Assembly (NCBI RefSeq): GCF_000369505.1
Contig: NZ_KB850055.1
Coordinates: forward strand, 2,227,513-2,291,512
From: Acinetobacter sp. NIPH 298
GTDB taxonomy: Bacteria > Pseudomonadota > Gammaproteobacteria > Pseudomonadales > Moraxellaceae
Direction of reading: 5' to 3'
Length of the DNA: 64,000 nucleotides
Made by a program: the position numbers and the translations under genes. The notes below the pieces were generated by a model. It saw only the letters and a program-made list of their open reading frames with translations, ran no database searches and had not been told where the DNA came from. Below, in pieces: positions 51,229 to 60,782 of this stretch (positions are counted from its first letter, which is position 1; the number at the start of each line of letters is the position of its first letter).

Positions 51229-52620
51229 TTAGATTTTATCAAACTGATTTTTTTCAAATAAGGCAATAGATTCAACATGTTCAGTATGGGTAAACATATC
51301 CATCACTGCGGCTTTCCTAAGCCGATAACCATATTGCGCCAATACACCCGCATCCCTTGCCAGTGTTGAAGGATTACATGAAACATAAACGATTCTTTTT
51401 GCTCCAAAGTTCGGTACATATTGCATTACCTCAAATGCACCCGATCTAGGTGGATCAATCAATAATGCATCAAATCCTTGTTTTGCCCAAGAATGATGCG
51501 AAAAGTCTTTTGTTAAATCTTGTGAAAAAAACACAGCATGAGCCAAATCGTTTGCTTTCGCATTCTCTGTGGCCCGTTGTACCATTTCATCACTTGCTTC
51601 AACACCTACCACTTGACCCGACTCACCAACACAACGTGCTAAAGGCAGAGAGAAGTTACCTAACCCACAGAATAGATCAAGTACCCTTTCTCCTTGCTGT
51701 AATTCTAGCAATTCACATGCCAATTGAACCATTTTAGCATTTATAGCGCCATTTACCTGTGTAAAATCCAAAGGTGAAAATGCAAAGTTGACATCAAAAT
51801 CTTCTAAACGGTAATGCAAGCGCATCGACGCTCGCGGATCATCCACGCGATGTACACTGTTCGCACCTTTAGGTTGCAAATACAACTGCCATTGTTTGTC
51901 TAACGCAAATTGACGTAATTGGTTGACATCCGACACATTTAATTCATCTAAGTGACGAATTAACAATGCGACCTCGGTATCGCCCATCGCCAACTCAATA
52001 TGACCAATCTGTGCTTTACCCGCTAAGTTTTCAAGTAGCGCTCTTAACTCAGGTAGTGTGTCCGATAAGCTTTGTTCCAACACCCTACACTGCTGAATCG
52101 CAGTTAAATGATTACTATGATGCTCTCGAAAGCCCATCACTAAACGGTCTTGTCTTGCGATGTAGCGAACACCAATCCTAGCACGACGTCGATAGTCCGC
52201 TTTAACCGAACGAATTGGATCGAGCCACTGTTCAGGCTGTAAACCCGCAAAGTGCTGTAGATGAGACTGCAACACATTTTGCTTCAGTCGAATCTGCTCA
52301 TCGGGGTGAATATGTTGTAAGCTACAGCCACCACACACCCCATAATGTGGACAAATCGGCTCTATTCGCTGTTCAGCAGCCTCACTCTCAAGCGTCAGCA
52401 TTTCAGCTTCTTCTAGACGTGTGGTCTGATGGGTAATTCTTGCTTGAACAATTTCACCGACCAAAGCATTACGAATAAAAACTTTTTTACCCTGCTTTTC
52501 TTTCGGATGATCTGCATGCGTTCCATAATGCGCAATCCCTCGCCCCTCATGCGAAAAAGCTTCGACTTGAAAGGTGTAAATGGGATTTTGGGCTGGACGC
52601 TGTTTCGCTTTATGTTTCAA
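51229..52620 (-). CDS. rlmD: 23S rRNA (uracil-1939-C5)-methyltransferase RlmD
   Basis: A 463-aa SAM-dependent enzyme that makes m5U1939. It has an N-terminal TRAM domain, the iron-sulfur cluster motif [14 protein letters not shown] and a C-terminal methyltransferase fold with [22 protein letters not shown] and the catalytic Cys/Glu in [12 protein letters not shown]. The FeS cysteines exclude TrmA. It lies directly upstream of relA, as in many gamma-proteobacteria. Confidence 0.95.
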   Translation of the reverse strand: MKHKAKQRPAQNPIYTFQVEAFSHEGRGIAHYGTHADHPKEKQGKKVFIRNALVGEIVQARITHQTTRLEEAEMLTLESEAAEQRIEPICPHYGVCGGCSLQHIHPDEQIRLKQNVLQSHLQHFAGLQPEQWLDPIRSVKADYRRRARIGVRYIARQDRLVMGFREHHSNHLTAIQQCRVLEQSLSDTLPELRALLENLAGKAQIGHIELAMGDTEVALLIRHLDELNVSDVNQLRQFALDKQWQLYLQPKGANSVHRVDDPRASMRLHYRLEDFDVNFAFSPLDFTQVNGAINAKMVQLACELLELQQGERVLDLFCGLGNFSLPLARCVGESGQVVGVEASDEMVQRATENAKANDLAHAVFFSQDLTKDFSHHSWAKQGFDALLIDPPRSGAFEVMQYVPNFGAKRIVYVSCNPSTLARDAGVLAQYGYRLRKAAVMDMFTHTEHVESIALFEKNQFDKI

Positions 52621-52629
52621 AAGATGAAC

Positions 52630-53454
52630 CTAATTTTGGGGCGCAAAAGTGTGTGCGGTGAATACAGTATATTGCGATGTTCGCTGCCATACCTGTAAAA
52701 AATCTGATTGTTGCGTTTGCGTTTGTAAATATTCAACTGTTGACTGAATCATTTGCTGATGATCCTGTTGATTTAGCTGACCTTTTAATAGTAACCAACG
52801 TAAATATACTAGCCACGTATTTAAAACATCGCCTTCACAATAACTGGTCAGTTTTAACCACTGCTCTGTACGAACATACTCAGGCACATGATAGCCAGAC
52901 TCACCACGCTTACCAGGAAAACCAAGAAGACACGCAATATCATCCAGCTTTTGGAAATTACGACCATTAAACATCGCCATAACATCCATCAAATCAACAT
53001 GACGATGATGATAACGGTTCTGGTAATTATTAAAGCGTTTTTGGTTATCAATTTCACCTTGATCAAATAAGCTCGGTGCCGTAAGTCCGTGATACATGGC
53101 TCGGAATAAAATCACAGGCAAATCAAACTGTGATCCATTCCAACTGACCAAAGTTGGCTGTTTCTTATCAAAAATAGATAAAAACTTAGTCAACATTTCC
53201 GCCTCAGAATTCTGTTCTCGACTAAATGAAAACAATCGAAAACCTTTTTCATCAATCCATAAACCTGAGATACACACGATCTCATGTAAAGGCAAACGCT
53301 GAAAGTCTATACCAGACTCTTGACGACGGATCTTGGTCAGTGCCTGTTCCACATCGGCTTCAGGTAAATCAAGGTGATAAAGATGAGCACCAGCTTTTAA
53401 ATCAGTCAGCGTTTCAATATCAAAAACTAAAATCGGTAAACGTAAGCTCATCAT
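52630..53454 (-). CDS. Predicted 3'-5' exonuclease (PolB-exonuclease-like)
   Basis: A 274-aa DEDD-type ribonuclease-H-fold protein. Exo I reads ILVFDIETLTD, Exo II LVSWNGSQFDLPV and Exo III SYCEGDVLNTWLVYLR, giving the four acidic residues. It matches the family annotated as 'predicted 3'-5' exonuclease related to the exonuclease domain of PolB', of unknown substrate. It lies between cysM (14 bp) and rlmD (9 bp), so it is part of that minus-strand operon. Confidence 0.88.
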   Translation of the reverse strand: MMSLRLPILVFDIETLTDLKAGAHLYHLDLPEADVEQALTKIRRQESGIDFQRLPLHEIVCISGLWIDEKGFRLFSFSREQNSEAEMLTKFLSIFDKKQPTLVSWNGSQFDLPVILFRAMYHGLTAPSLFDQGEIDNQKRFNNYQNRYHHRHVDLMDVMAMFNGRNFQKLDDIACLLGFPGKRGESGYHVPEYVRTEQWLKLTSYCEGDVLNTWLVYLRWLLLKGQLNQQDHQQMIQSTVEYLQTQTQQSDFLQVWQRTSQYTVFTAHTFAPQN

Positions 53455-53468
53455 TCAATACAATTCAT

Positions 53469-54419
53469 CTAGGCTTGGTCTTCATCTTGCACTGAAAACA
53501 ATCCAGTCGACAAGTAACGATCACCTCGGTCGCAGATAATACAAACAATCACGGCGTCTGGATTCTCTTCTGCGATTTTAAGCGACGCCCAAACGGCACC
53601 GCCCGAAGATGTACCCGCGCTAATGCCTTCCTTACGAGCCAGTTTACGCATGGTTCTTTCCGCTTCGATCTGCGGAATATCCATAATACGATCGACTCGA
53701 CTAGCATCGTAAATGGTAGGTAAATATTCTTGTGGCCAACGGCGAATACCCGCAATACTCGATCCATCCGAAGGTTGTAGACCAATAATTTGAATCTCAG
53801 GATTTTGTTCTTTTAGATATTTTGAGACACCCATAATCGTGCCTGTGGTTCCCATCGAACTGACAAAATGCGTGATTTTTCCAGCAGTTTGCTTCCAGAT
53901 TTCAGGGCCTGTGGTGAGATAGTGTGCTTCTACATTATCAGGGTTGCCAAACTGATTGAGTACAAAGCCTTTGCCCTGTTCTTGCATTTGTAGCGCCAAG
54001 TCACGCGCACCTTCCATGCCTTGTTGCTGTGTCACTTCAATTAACTCAGCCCCATACGCCGACATGGCATCTTTTCGTTCTTGGCTCATGTTGTTCGGCA
54101 TGATCAACTTCATGTTATAGCCGCGCATCGCTGCGACCATCGCTAAAGCAATCCCTGTATTTCCACTGGTTGCTTCAATTAAAGTATCGCCCGGCTGAAT
54201 TTGTCCGCGCTTTTCTGCTTGGATAATCATATTGTATGCAGGACGATCTTTAACTGAGCCTGCTGGGTTATTGCCTTCTAATTTGGCTAATACCGTGGCC
54301 TGAGTATGACTTGCTAACCGCTGTAAACGCACTAAAGGAGTTTTACCAACATAACGATCTAGCAAATAGTCGTCGAGTAAAAATTCATTTGCTAAAAAAT
54401 CAGTTTGCATGTTCGTCAT
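53469..54419 (-). CDS. cysM: Cysteine synthase B
   Basis: PLP enzyme making cysteine from O-acetylserine and sulfide or thiosulfate. The PLP lysine is in NPAGSVKDRPAYNM, and the phosphate-binding loop is SMGTTGTIMG; the asparagine loop is EATSGNTGIAL. Length is about 316 aa from ATG 54419 (MTNMQTDFL), with ATG 54410 (MQTDFL) as an equally possible start and the upstream extension to 54476 unlikely to be protein. It is divergent from gacS and followed by the exonuclease gene. Confidence 0.94.
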   Translation of the reverse strand: MTNMQTDFLANEFLLDDYLLDRYVGKTPLVRLQRLASHTQATVLAKLEGNNPAGSVKDRPAYNMIIQAEKRGQIQPGDTLIEATSGNTGIALAMVAAMRGYNMKLIMPNNMSQERKDAMSAYGAELIEVTQQQGMEGARDLALQMQEQGKGFVLNQFGNPDNVEAHYLTTGPEIWKQTAGKITHFVSSMGTTGTIMGVSKYLKEQNPEIQIIGLQPSDGSSIAGIRRWPQEYLPTIYDASRVDRIMDIPQIEAERTMRKLARKEGISAGTSSGGAVWASLKIAEENPDAVIVCIICDRGDRYLSTGLFSVQDEDQA

Positions 54420-54566
54420 GATCGACACCGATATCAATGTGGCGACTATTGTATGAAAAAAACAGAGAAACTGCACCTTTTCACGCTGCTTTTTATTGGC
54501 CGCTAAACGCTCACGCGATGTAAAGCGTGCTAAGATATTTTGCAGAATGATAAATCTGCCCCAACT

Positions 54567-57377
54567 ATGTCAAATTTCAATAAAGTCATCTCTAAACGTT
54601 TACGGCTCAATCATGCTTACGGACAACTGATTGCACTCATTTTCGTGCCAATCGCCATTTTGACAGCCGTGGGAATCATCTGGGTTTTATCAGAAACAAC
54701 CAATGCCGCCAAACAACAACAAAACGCTGAAGCTTCCGCCATTTTGGCACGTTACCATCAGACCTCAACTGAATTATTTCATCTGATACAAGAACATCCA
54801 GATCAGTACGATCGTGCTCAAAACCTGATGCAGAAGATGTTTGATGAAAAAAACTTACAACGTGCAGTGCTAATTGACAACAAAGGACAAACCTACTTAA
54901 CCGTTGGCTATCAAAACAACCGATTCTGGCCGAACTTCCCCAAAAATGGTCATTTTTTTGGACCTATCCCACATAATGACAATAATATTTACGGGGTAAG
55001 ATTAGATAACAGCAACCCCAATTCAGTCTGGTTAATGATTGAGTTGAACAACCACTCACTTGAACTCGCCCGCTATAAGATTTTACTTTCATTGGTTGCC
55101 ACAGGACTGCTGACACTCTTAATTTTATTATTTTGCTTAAATGTTTTTTCTCGTCGTTGGCTCGCCCCGTTATACGAGATCCGTATGCAAATGCAACGCC
55201 TCAATGCCGATACATTGGATCAGCATATTGTGGTCAACAGTACAGGTGAACTCCGCTTACTCCAACGAGACATTGCCAATGTGGTTAAGCGCTTACACTT
55301 CAGTTTCTTAGAATTAAAAGAACATACTGAGCAAACTGAGGAAGACTTACGCCGAACACTCGATACTTTAGAAGTTCAAAACATTACTTATCGTCAGGCA
55401 CGTGACCAAGCCATTTCATCAAACCAATCGAAATCGGTCTTTCTTGCCAACATTAGCCACGAATTAAGAACACCACTGAATAGTATTGATGGTTTTATTC
55501 ACTTATTGCTACGTCAGCAGAACTTAAGCAACGAACAGAATTTATACCTACAAACCATTCGCAAATCATCGGCACACCTTCTAGCGCTCATCAACGATGT
55601 TCTTGATTTTTCTAAAATTGATGCTGGAAAATTAGAGCTTGAAACTGCGCCATTTGACTTAGAAGAAGCCATCTTTGATGTGATGGATATGCTGTCTCCT
55701 TTGGCCGCACAAAAACATATCAATATGGCATTTTATTATGCGGATAATATCCCACAACATGTGGTCGGTGATGCCTTACGCTTTAAGCAAATCCTAACCA
55801 ACCTCATTTCAAATGCGATTAAATTCACACCTGATGGTGAGATCATCGTTCGTGTGCGTATGGAAGATGATGATATTGGACAATGTCTATTACATTTTAG
55901 TGTTCAAGACAGTGGTATTGGTTTAAGCGGCACAGATCGCAAGAGATTGTTTGAGTCCTTCTCGCAAGGTGATGCATCTGTCACACGTCAATTTGGTGGT
56001 ACAGGGCTAGGCTTAGCCATCTCCAAACAACTGGTGCATTTGATGCGAGGTCAAATCGGCTTTGAAGACAACCAAGAACGCGCACCGACTGAAAAAGGCT
56101 CAACGTTCTGGTTTACCGCTTCATTTAAAGTAGAAGAACAAGATGCAATAATCGAACATCCTCGATTTGACCATTTACAAGTGGTGTCTTATTTAGCGCA
56201 TCCAGCAACGGCAAGTGTACTCCGTTTATATCTCGAAAATTATCATGTTGATCATATCGAAACACAGTCGATTTTAGATTTATTTAGTCGACTCAATCAT
56301 CTCAATCAACAAGAAAATACGTGGCTCATCGTCGATTATAGTGGTGATACCGAGGCATTGCTCAAAGAAATTCGTCAACGTTATCATGGCAATCTCGCTG
56401 TTTACGGCTATCAGATGAACCTCGATCCGAACATGTTAAATGAGTACCGTGCTCGACCAATCTACCAACCTTTGAGCCGTCGTGAACTGATCCAACTGTT
56501 AGGCAATCAACCTATTTTTGAGCAAGAGCCAGAGGATTTTAATGGTCAAGGCCTACATATCTTAGCGGTGGATGACCATTTACCCAACTTGATCGTGCTT
56601 GAAGCCCTGTTAGGTGAACTGAATGTCACCACCACCAAAGCATTGAGTGGACAGAAAGCCATTGATATCATTCAAGAGCGCATTGAACAAAAATCTCCTC
56701 CTTTCGATCTGGTCTTTATGGATATCCAAATGCCTGTCATGTCAGGCATTGATACAACACGTGCGATCCGCTCATTAGAGTCAACTTTAGACTCAGGTAT
56801 GCAACTGCCGATCATTGCACTGACTGCACATGCGCTGGCAGATGAAAAACAAAAACTCCTCAAAGTTGGTATGAATGACTATGTCACCAAGCCAATTCAA
56901 ATGGAGCAAATCATTCAAATATTGACGCAGTGGACCAAGAATAACTTTAGCGCTCAGCCTGTAACAAATGAAACCAAACGCCCAATAGAATCGCTTGATC
57001 CACAGATTTTAAATTGGCAACAAAGTATCCAATTGGCTGCCAATAAAGAAGATTTAGCTCAAGACTTATTGCGTATGTTAGTCGATAGTTTTGATACCGA
57101 ACTCACTGAAATGCAACAACTGATTGAGGTAGAAGACTTCCCCCAACTTGAACACGTGCTCCACCGTCTTTATGGCGCAACGCGATATGTCGGCACCCCG
57201 ACCTTACAACGTGTTGCAGGTGAGTTTGAACAATTTGTTTCCACGCTACGTAAAGAACGTCGCAAAGCGGATGAAGGCTTTATTCAAGAAACAAACCATC
57301 GTTTTAATGAGCTAAATTTTGCAATTGAACAAGTCAGACAATCAGCAAATTTAATCTTAAATTTGAATGACAACTAA
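54567..57377 (+). CDS. gacS: Hybrid sensor histidine kinase GacS/BarA
   Basis: Membrane-bound tripartite kinase of the Gac/Rsm (CsrA) global system. With start ATG 54567 (MSNFNKV) it is 936 aa. Domains: TM1 (about 18-41), a periplasmic loop, TM2 (about 172-195), HAMP, HisKA with H298 in ANISHELRTPLN, HATPase with FGGTGLGLAISKQL, receiver with phospho-Asp719 (VFMDIQMPVMSG), and C-terminal HPt with H866 (LHRLYGATRYVG). All phosphotransfer residues are present. The cognate GacA/UvrY is not in the window. A TTG at 54540 is in frame but has no ribosome site. Confidence 0.92.
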   Translation: MSNFNKVISKRLRLNHAYGQLIALIFVPIAILTAVGIIWVLSETTNAAKQQQNAEASAILARYHQTSTELFHLIQEHPDQYDRAQNLMQKMFDEKNLQRAVLIDNKGQTYLTVGYQNNRFWPNFPKNGHFFGPIPHNDNNIYGVRLDNSNPNSVWLMIELNNHSLELARYKILLSLVATGLLTLLILLFCLNVFSRRWLAPLYEIRMQMQRLNADTLDQHIVVNSTGELRLLQRDIANVVKRLHFSFLELKEHTEQTEEDLRRTLDTLEVQNITYRQARDQAISSNQSKSVFLANISHELRTPLNSIDGFIHLLLRQQNLSNEQNLYLQTIRKSSAHLLALINDVLDFSKIDAGKLELETAPFDLEEAIFDVMDMLSPLAAQKHINMAFYYADNIPQHVVGDALRFKQILTNLISNAIKFTPDGEIIVRVRMEDDDIGQCLLHFSVQDSGIGLSGTDRKRLFESFSQGDASVTRQFGGTGLGLAISKQLVHLMRGQIGFEDNQERAPTEKGSTFWFTASFKVEEQDAIIEHPRFDHLQVVSYLAHPATASVLRLYLENYHVDHIETQSILDLFSRLNHLNQQENTWLIVDYSGDTEALLKEIRQRYHGNLAVYGYQMNLDPNMLNEYRARPIYQPLSRRELIQLLGNQPIFEQEPEDFNGQGLHILAVDDHLPNLIVLEALLGELNVTTTKALSGQKAIDIIQERIEQKSPPFDLVFMDIQMPVMSGIDTTRAIRSLESTLDSGMQLPIIALTAHALADEKQKLLKVGMNDYVTKPIQMEQIIQILTQWTKNNFSAQPVTNETKRPIESLDPQILNWQQSIQLAANKEDLAQDLLRMLVDSFDTELTEMQQLIEVEDFPQLEHVLHRLYGATRYVGTPTLQRVAGEFEQFVSTLRKERRKADEGFIQETNHRFNELNFAIEQVRQSANLILNLNDN

Positions 57378-57454
57378 GGTGACTGTTGTGTCATGTTTCA
57401 TCTTAAAAACTCATGCTATGCTGCCGATCATCAAACACAATAAGAGTATGACAG

Positions 57455-58243
57455 ATGGCCGTTTTACGCGTTGAAAAGAATAATGGCATTGCAACGGTTT
57501 ACCTCAACCGTCCAGACAAACGCAATGCAATGAGTTTTGCGTTGTTAAAGGAACTTGTCGCAACTGCCAAAAAAATTGAAAAAGATCGTTCGATCCGTTG
57601 TGTCATTTTAACGGGTGAAGCGCAGGTGTTTAGTGCAGGCATTGACTTGTCTGATCTAAATAACCCTAAAAATACCGTGTTTGCGGCATGGGAACTGATT
57701 AAACCGGGACAAAGTCTTTTTCAAAAAGCGTTTTTAATTTGGCAAAACTTACCGATTCCAGTCATCGCGGCAATTGAAGGCTATTGTTTCGGTGCAGGTA
57801 TGCAACTTGCACTCGCTGCCGACATTCGTATTGCCACACCTAATACACAAATGTCAATCATGGAAAGTCGTTGGGGGCTTGTGCCTGATATGGGCTTAAC
57901 CCGTTCTTTAAAGGGTTTAATCGGCGTTGATTTAGCCAAAGAATTGACCCTGACAGCACGTATTTTTGATGCGCAATACGCCAAAGAAATCGGCTTGGTC
58001 ACGCATTTGGACGCTGATCCATTAGTAAAGGCAAATCTCATTGCCCAAGAAATGTTACAACGCTCTCCAGATGCATTGATGGCTGCCAAACGCGTATTAG
58101 ATGCGATGCAACATCAGCCAGAAAAAGCACTACGCTTAGAAAAGCTGTGGCAGCTTAAACTGATTTTAGGTAAAAACAGCGCACTTGCACGCAAGAAAGA
58201 TAAGAACCCTGAAGTTGAGTTCTTGCCAAGACAATATAAATAA
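57455..58243 (+). CDS. Crotonase / enoyl-CoA hydratase-isomerase family protein
   Basis: A 262-aa crotonase-fold enzyme. Oxyanion-hole loops are visible at SAGIDLSDL and GYCFGAGMQLALAADIRIA, and an acidic catalytic residue at MESRWGLVPDMG. The fold and length match enoyl-CoA hydratase or dienoyl-CoA isomerase relatives; the substrate cannot be read from sequence. It begins 77 bp after gacS on the same strand, without an obvious functional link. Confidence 0.87.
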   Translation: MAVLRVEKNNGIATVYLNRPDKRNAMSFALLKELVATAKKIEKDRSIRCVILTGEAQVFSAGIDLSDLNNPKNTVFAAWELIKPGQSLFQKAFLIWQNLPIPVIAAIEGYCFGAGMQLALAADIRIATPNTQMSIMESRWGLVPDMGLTRSLKGLIGVDLAKELTLTARIFDAQYAKEIGLVTHLDADPLVKANLIAQEMLQRSPDALMAAKRVLDAMQHQPEKALRLEKLWQLKLILGKNSALARKKDKNPEVEFLPRQYK

Positions 58244-58286
58244 GCTGAATTTAATCTCAAATCTATCCCATTATTTATTATCGTGG

Positions 58287-58379
58287 GGCGACATGGATGT
58301 CGCCTGTTGGACAGGGGTAACATCGACGTACCCTCTGTCCAACAAAGGATTTTTGTTACTTTTCATCCGTGAAAAGTAA
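58287..58379. repeat. Cluster of three palindromes (REP/MITE-like intergenic element)
   Basis: Three inverted repeats in 93 bp: GGCGACAT-GG-ATGTCGCC (58287-58304, perfect); TGTTGGACAGGGGTA paired with TACCC(T)CTGTCCAACA around ACATCGACG (58305-58344, one bulge); and TTACTTTTCA-TCCG-TGAAAAGTAA (58356-58379, perfect 10-bp arms). Such stacked stems between genes are the form of repeated extragenic elements. Function as a terminator or RNA-stability element for the crotonase gene is possible. Whether it recurs genome-wide cannot be tested here. Confidence 0.6.
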
Positions 58380-58535
58380 GGTCAATGCCAACGCAAAGAC
58401 AATTCAATTCCTCGCACTTTATGAGGCTACGTAAATTTTAAAGCTTAATATGACATAGGCTACAAATGGCGTTTCCAGATATCATATTTCAGTGAAAAAT
58501 CTTAAATCAAAATCGTTAAGTTATTGAGTTTTTAT

Positions 58536-59402
58536 ATGCAAATCAATCTACAAACACCTATCGCTTTTTTAGGTATGGGCTTAATGGGTACACGCATGAC
58601 AGCTCGACTCCTTCAAGCAGGATACTCAGTTGCCGTTTGGAACCGCAGCCCACATGCTTGTGAAGCATTGATTAAACAAGGTGCAACTGCTTTAGAACTC
58701 GATCAGATTGCAGACTATCCCGTTATTTTGACCTGCTTGGCGGATGACAAAGCAGTTCAAAGTGTTTTCATGAAAATTCAGCCTTACCTACAACCACAAC
58801 AAATTATCGTTGATTTCTCTAGCTTATCGGTAGCAGCAACCCAAGAATTGGCTCGATCAGCTCAACAACAACAAGTCACATGGATCGACTCCCCTGTTTC
58901 GGGTGGAACGATGGGCGCAGAACAAGGCACACTGGTTATCTTTGCAGGTGGAAATGCTCAGACCATCGAACAACTGAACCCAATCTATCAAGTCCTATCG
59001 CAACGTGTAACCCGTATGGGCGATTCAGGAACAGGACAAGCCACAAAAATCTGCAATCAACTGATTGTTGCAGCCAATAGCACCTTGATTGCTGAAGCTG
59101 TTGCACTTGCCGACCAAGCTGGTGTGGATACGACTTTACTCGCTCCTGCACTTGCAGACGGTTTTGCTGATTCCAAACCTCTACAAATACTTGCTCCCCG
59201 TATGGCGACTCATACCTTTGAACCAGTACAGTGGAAAGTCCAAACCCTCTCTAAAGATTTAAACAATGCTTTACAACTTGCACAAAGCTTTAACCTACAG
59301 ATACCTGTCGCACAAAAAGCTCTACTACAGTTACAAGCACACCAACAAAATGGCTTTGCTGAGAATGATTTAGCTACTATCATTCAACATATAGAACAAT
59401 AA
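58536..59402 (+). CDS. Beta-hydroxyacid dehydrogenase family (GlxR-like tartronate semialdehyde reductase candidate)
   Basis: NAD(P)-dependent reductase of about 288 aa from ATG 58536 (MQINLQTP). The Rossmann motif is IAFLGMGLMGTRM, the substrate loop is IDSPVSGGTMGAEQGTLVIFAGG (shown in two parts), and the catalytic Lys is in TGQATKICNQL. The C-terminal helical domain ends in LALQ-like sequence. Pairing with a Hyi-like isomerase suggests the glyoxylate-tartronate semialdehyde route, but 3-hydroxyisobutyrate dehydrogenase is the alternative. No gcl gene is nearby. Confidence 0.82.
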   Translation: MQINLQTPIAFLGMGLMGTRMTARLLQAGYSVAVWNRSPHACEALIKQGATALELDQIADYPVILTCLADDKAVQSVFMKIQPYLQPQQIIVDFSSLSVAATQELARSAQQQQVTWIDSPVSGGTMGAEQGTLVIFAGGNAQTIEQLNPIYQVLSQRVTRMGDSGTGQATKICNQLIVAANSTLIAEAVALADQAGVDTTLLAPALADGFADSKPLQILAPRMATHTFEPVQWKVQTLSKDLNNALQLAQSFNLQIPVAQKALLQLQAHQQNGFAENDLATIIQHIEQ

Positions 59403-59424
59403 TTAATGAATCATGGAGGTTAAT

Positions 59425-60219
59425 ATGAGTCATCTTGCCGTCAATTTATCGATGATTTTTACTGAAGTACCTTTAATCGAGCGCTTTGCTTTAGCACACG
59501 CACATGGTTTTCAGCATGTTGAAATTCAATTTCCCTATGAATTAGAAATTTTTGATATCCAAACCCAACTTGACCAATACAACCTCTCTTTGTGTCTCAT
59601 TAATGCCCCTGCGGGAGACCTGATGCAAGGTGGTAATGGATTGGCTGGTGTTCCTGGATTAGAAACGACATTTTATCAAGCACTTGAACTTGCGATCAGC
59701 TATGCCAATGCATTGAATGTACCTCGCATAAACATACTCGCAGGCAAACAACCTTTAGATGCCGATTTACTACCTTGCTTAAACACACTAGCAAGCAATC
59801 TGAAACTCGCATGTCATATGCTCACGGAGCATGATATTGAGCCTGTTTTTGAAATGATCAATGGCACAGATATGCCCCGTTTTTTAATACAAAATATTGC
59901 CCAAGCGCAAGAAATGCTTGAAGCAGTGAATCATCCTGCACTTAAAATGCAATATGATTGCTATCACATGGCAATGATGGGTGAAGATGTTTTAGCGGGT
60001 TTACAAGAGAATCTTCATCATATTGGGCATATACAATTTGCTGATTGTCCGAGCCGCCATGAGCCTGACACTGGAAATATTCCTTATAAACAAATCTTTG
60101 ACTGGTTGTTACAAAGTGATTATCAAGGTTTAATTGCCGCCGAATACAGACCAGAAACTCACTCAGATCAATCATTTGCATGGAAAAAGAAATATTTTTC
60201 CAATGATGTGAACACATAA
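59425..60219 (+). CDS. hyi: Hydroxypyruvate isomerase-like TIM-barrel protein
   Basis: A 264-aa AP-endonuclease-2-superfamily TIM barrel. The start is ATG 59425 (MSHLAVNLSMIF), chosen because GGAGG lies five bases upstream. Characteristic segments are HVEIQFPYELEI, NAPAGDLMQGGNGLAG, FEMINGTDMP, KMQYDCYHM and GLIAAEYRP, with metal-binding Glu and His. It lies 22 bp after the GlxR-like gene and probably interconverts hydroxypyruvate and tartronate semialdehyde with it. The gene symbol reflects the closest known member, not a proven activity. Confidence 0.82.
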   Translation: MSHLAVNLSMIFTEVPLIERFALAHAHGFQHVEIQFPYELEIFDIQTQLDQYNLSLCLINAPAGDLMQGGNGLAGVPGLETTFYQALELAISYANALNVPRINILAGKQPLDADLLPCLNTLASNLKLACHMLTEHDIEPVFEMINGTDMPRFLIQNIAQAQEMLEAVNHPALKMQYDCYHMAMMGEDVLAGLQENLHHIGHIQFADCPSRHEPDTGNIPYKQIFDWLLQSDYQGLIAAEYRPETHSDQSFAWKKKYFSNDVNT

Positions 60220-60300
60220 TCTGTTACGGCTAAAATTTGAATTTTTTTGTTAAAAACGGTATATTTGACAATGAGCAATTGTCAGGAAAATATACGCCCC

Positions 60301-60699
60301 ATGAATTTAGAACCATCGCCCAGCGCTTCTAATTCTCACGACCTAAAAATCAAAACTTCAAGCACCGATGTACAGGCTTGTTTAAAAGTCGTACATGAAG
60401 CCCTTACTGATGTAAAAGCCAAAGATATTCTAGAACTAGATGTCAGTTCTATTAGCAATGTTGCTGATGCAATTGTTATTGCCAGCGGCACTTCAACCCG
60501 TCATGTTAAAGCCCTCGCGGATAATGTTGCTGATGAAGCACGTAAAGCAGGTTTTCGCCCAATCGGTGTCGAAGGTGAACGAGACGCTGAATGGATCTTA
60601 ATTGACCTAGGTTTCGTCGTTGTACACGTCATGTTGCCTACTGCTCGTAAATTCTATGACCTTGAAAGTTTATGGCGCGCTCCTGAGTCTGTCGCATAA
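60301..60699 (+). CDS. rsfS: Ribosomal silencing factor RsfS
   Basis: Binds L14 and blocks subunit joining under nutrient limitation. From ATG 60301 the protein is 132 aa with an N-terminal Ser-rich tail and the Iojap/RsfS domain (DILELDVSSISNVADAIVIASG, then GVEGERDAEWILIDLG and VVHVMLPTARKFYDLE). In-frame ATGs at 60247 and 60271 are less likely. A TTGACA at 60265 with an AT-rich box about 20 bp on could be a promoter. It does not sit next to nadD, the usual neighbour. Confidence 0.93.
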   Translation: MNLEPSPSASNSHDLKIKTSSTDVQACLKVVHEALTDVKAKDILELDVSSISNVADAIVIASGTSTRHVKALADNVADEARKAGFRPIGVEGERDAEWILIDLGFVVVHVMLPTARKFYDLESLWRAPESVA

Positions 60700-60710
60700 A
60701 TATTTTAAGT

Positions 60711-60742
60711 AAAAAAGCGATCTTATATAGATCGCTTTTTTT
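60711..60742. terminator. Bidirectional terminator between rsfS and the convergent small gene
   Basis: Stem AAAAGCGATCT / AGATCGCTTTT around TATAT with A-run and T-run, starting 11 bp after the rsfS stop. Confidence 0.88.
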
Positions 60743-60782
60743 AATTTTTAAAGGTCAGATTTTCTTTTTATATCTTCACATT

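Noticed and set aside
58185..58379. 64-codon plus-strand frame over the crotonase end and the palindromes
   Set aside because: It is generated by the repeat element (GDMDVA-type reading through the palindromes) and overlaps the crotonase gene in another frame; no ribosome site.
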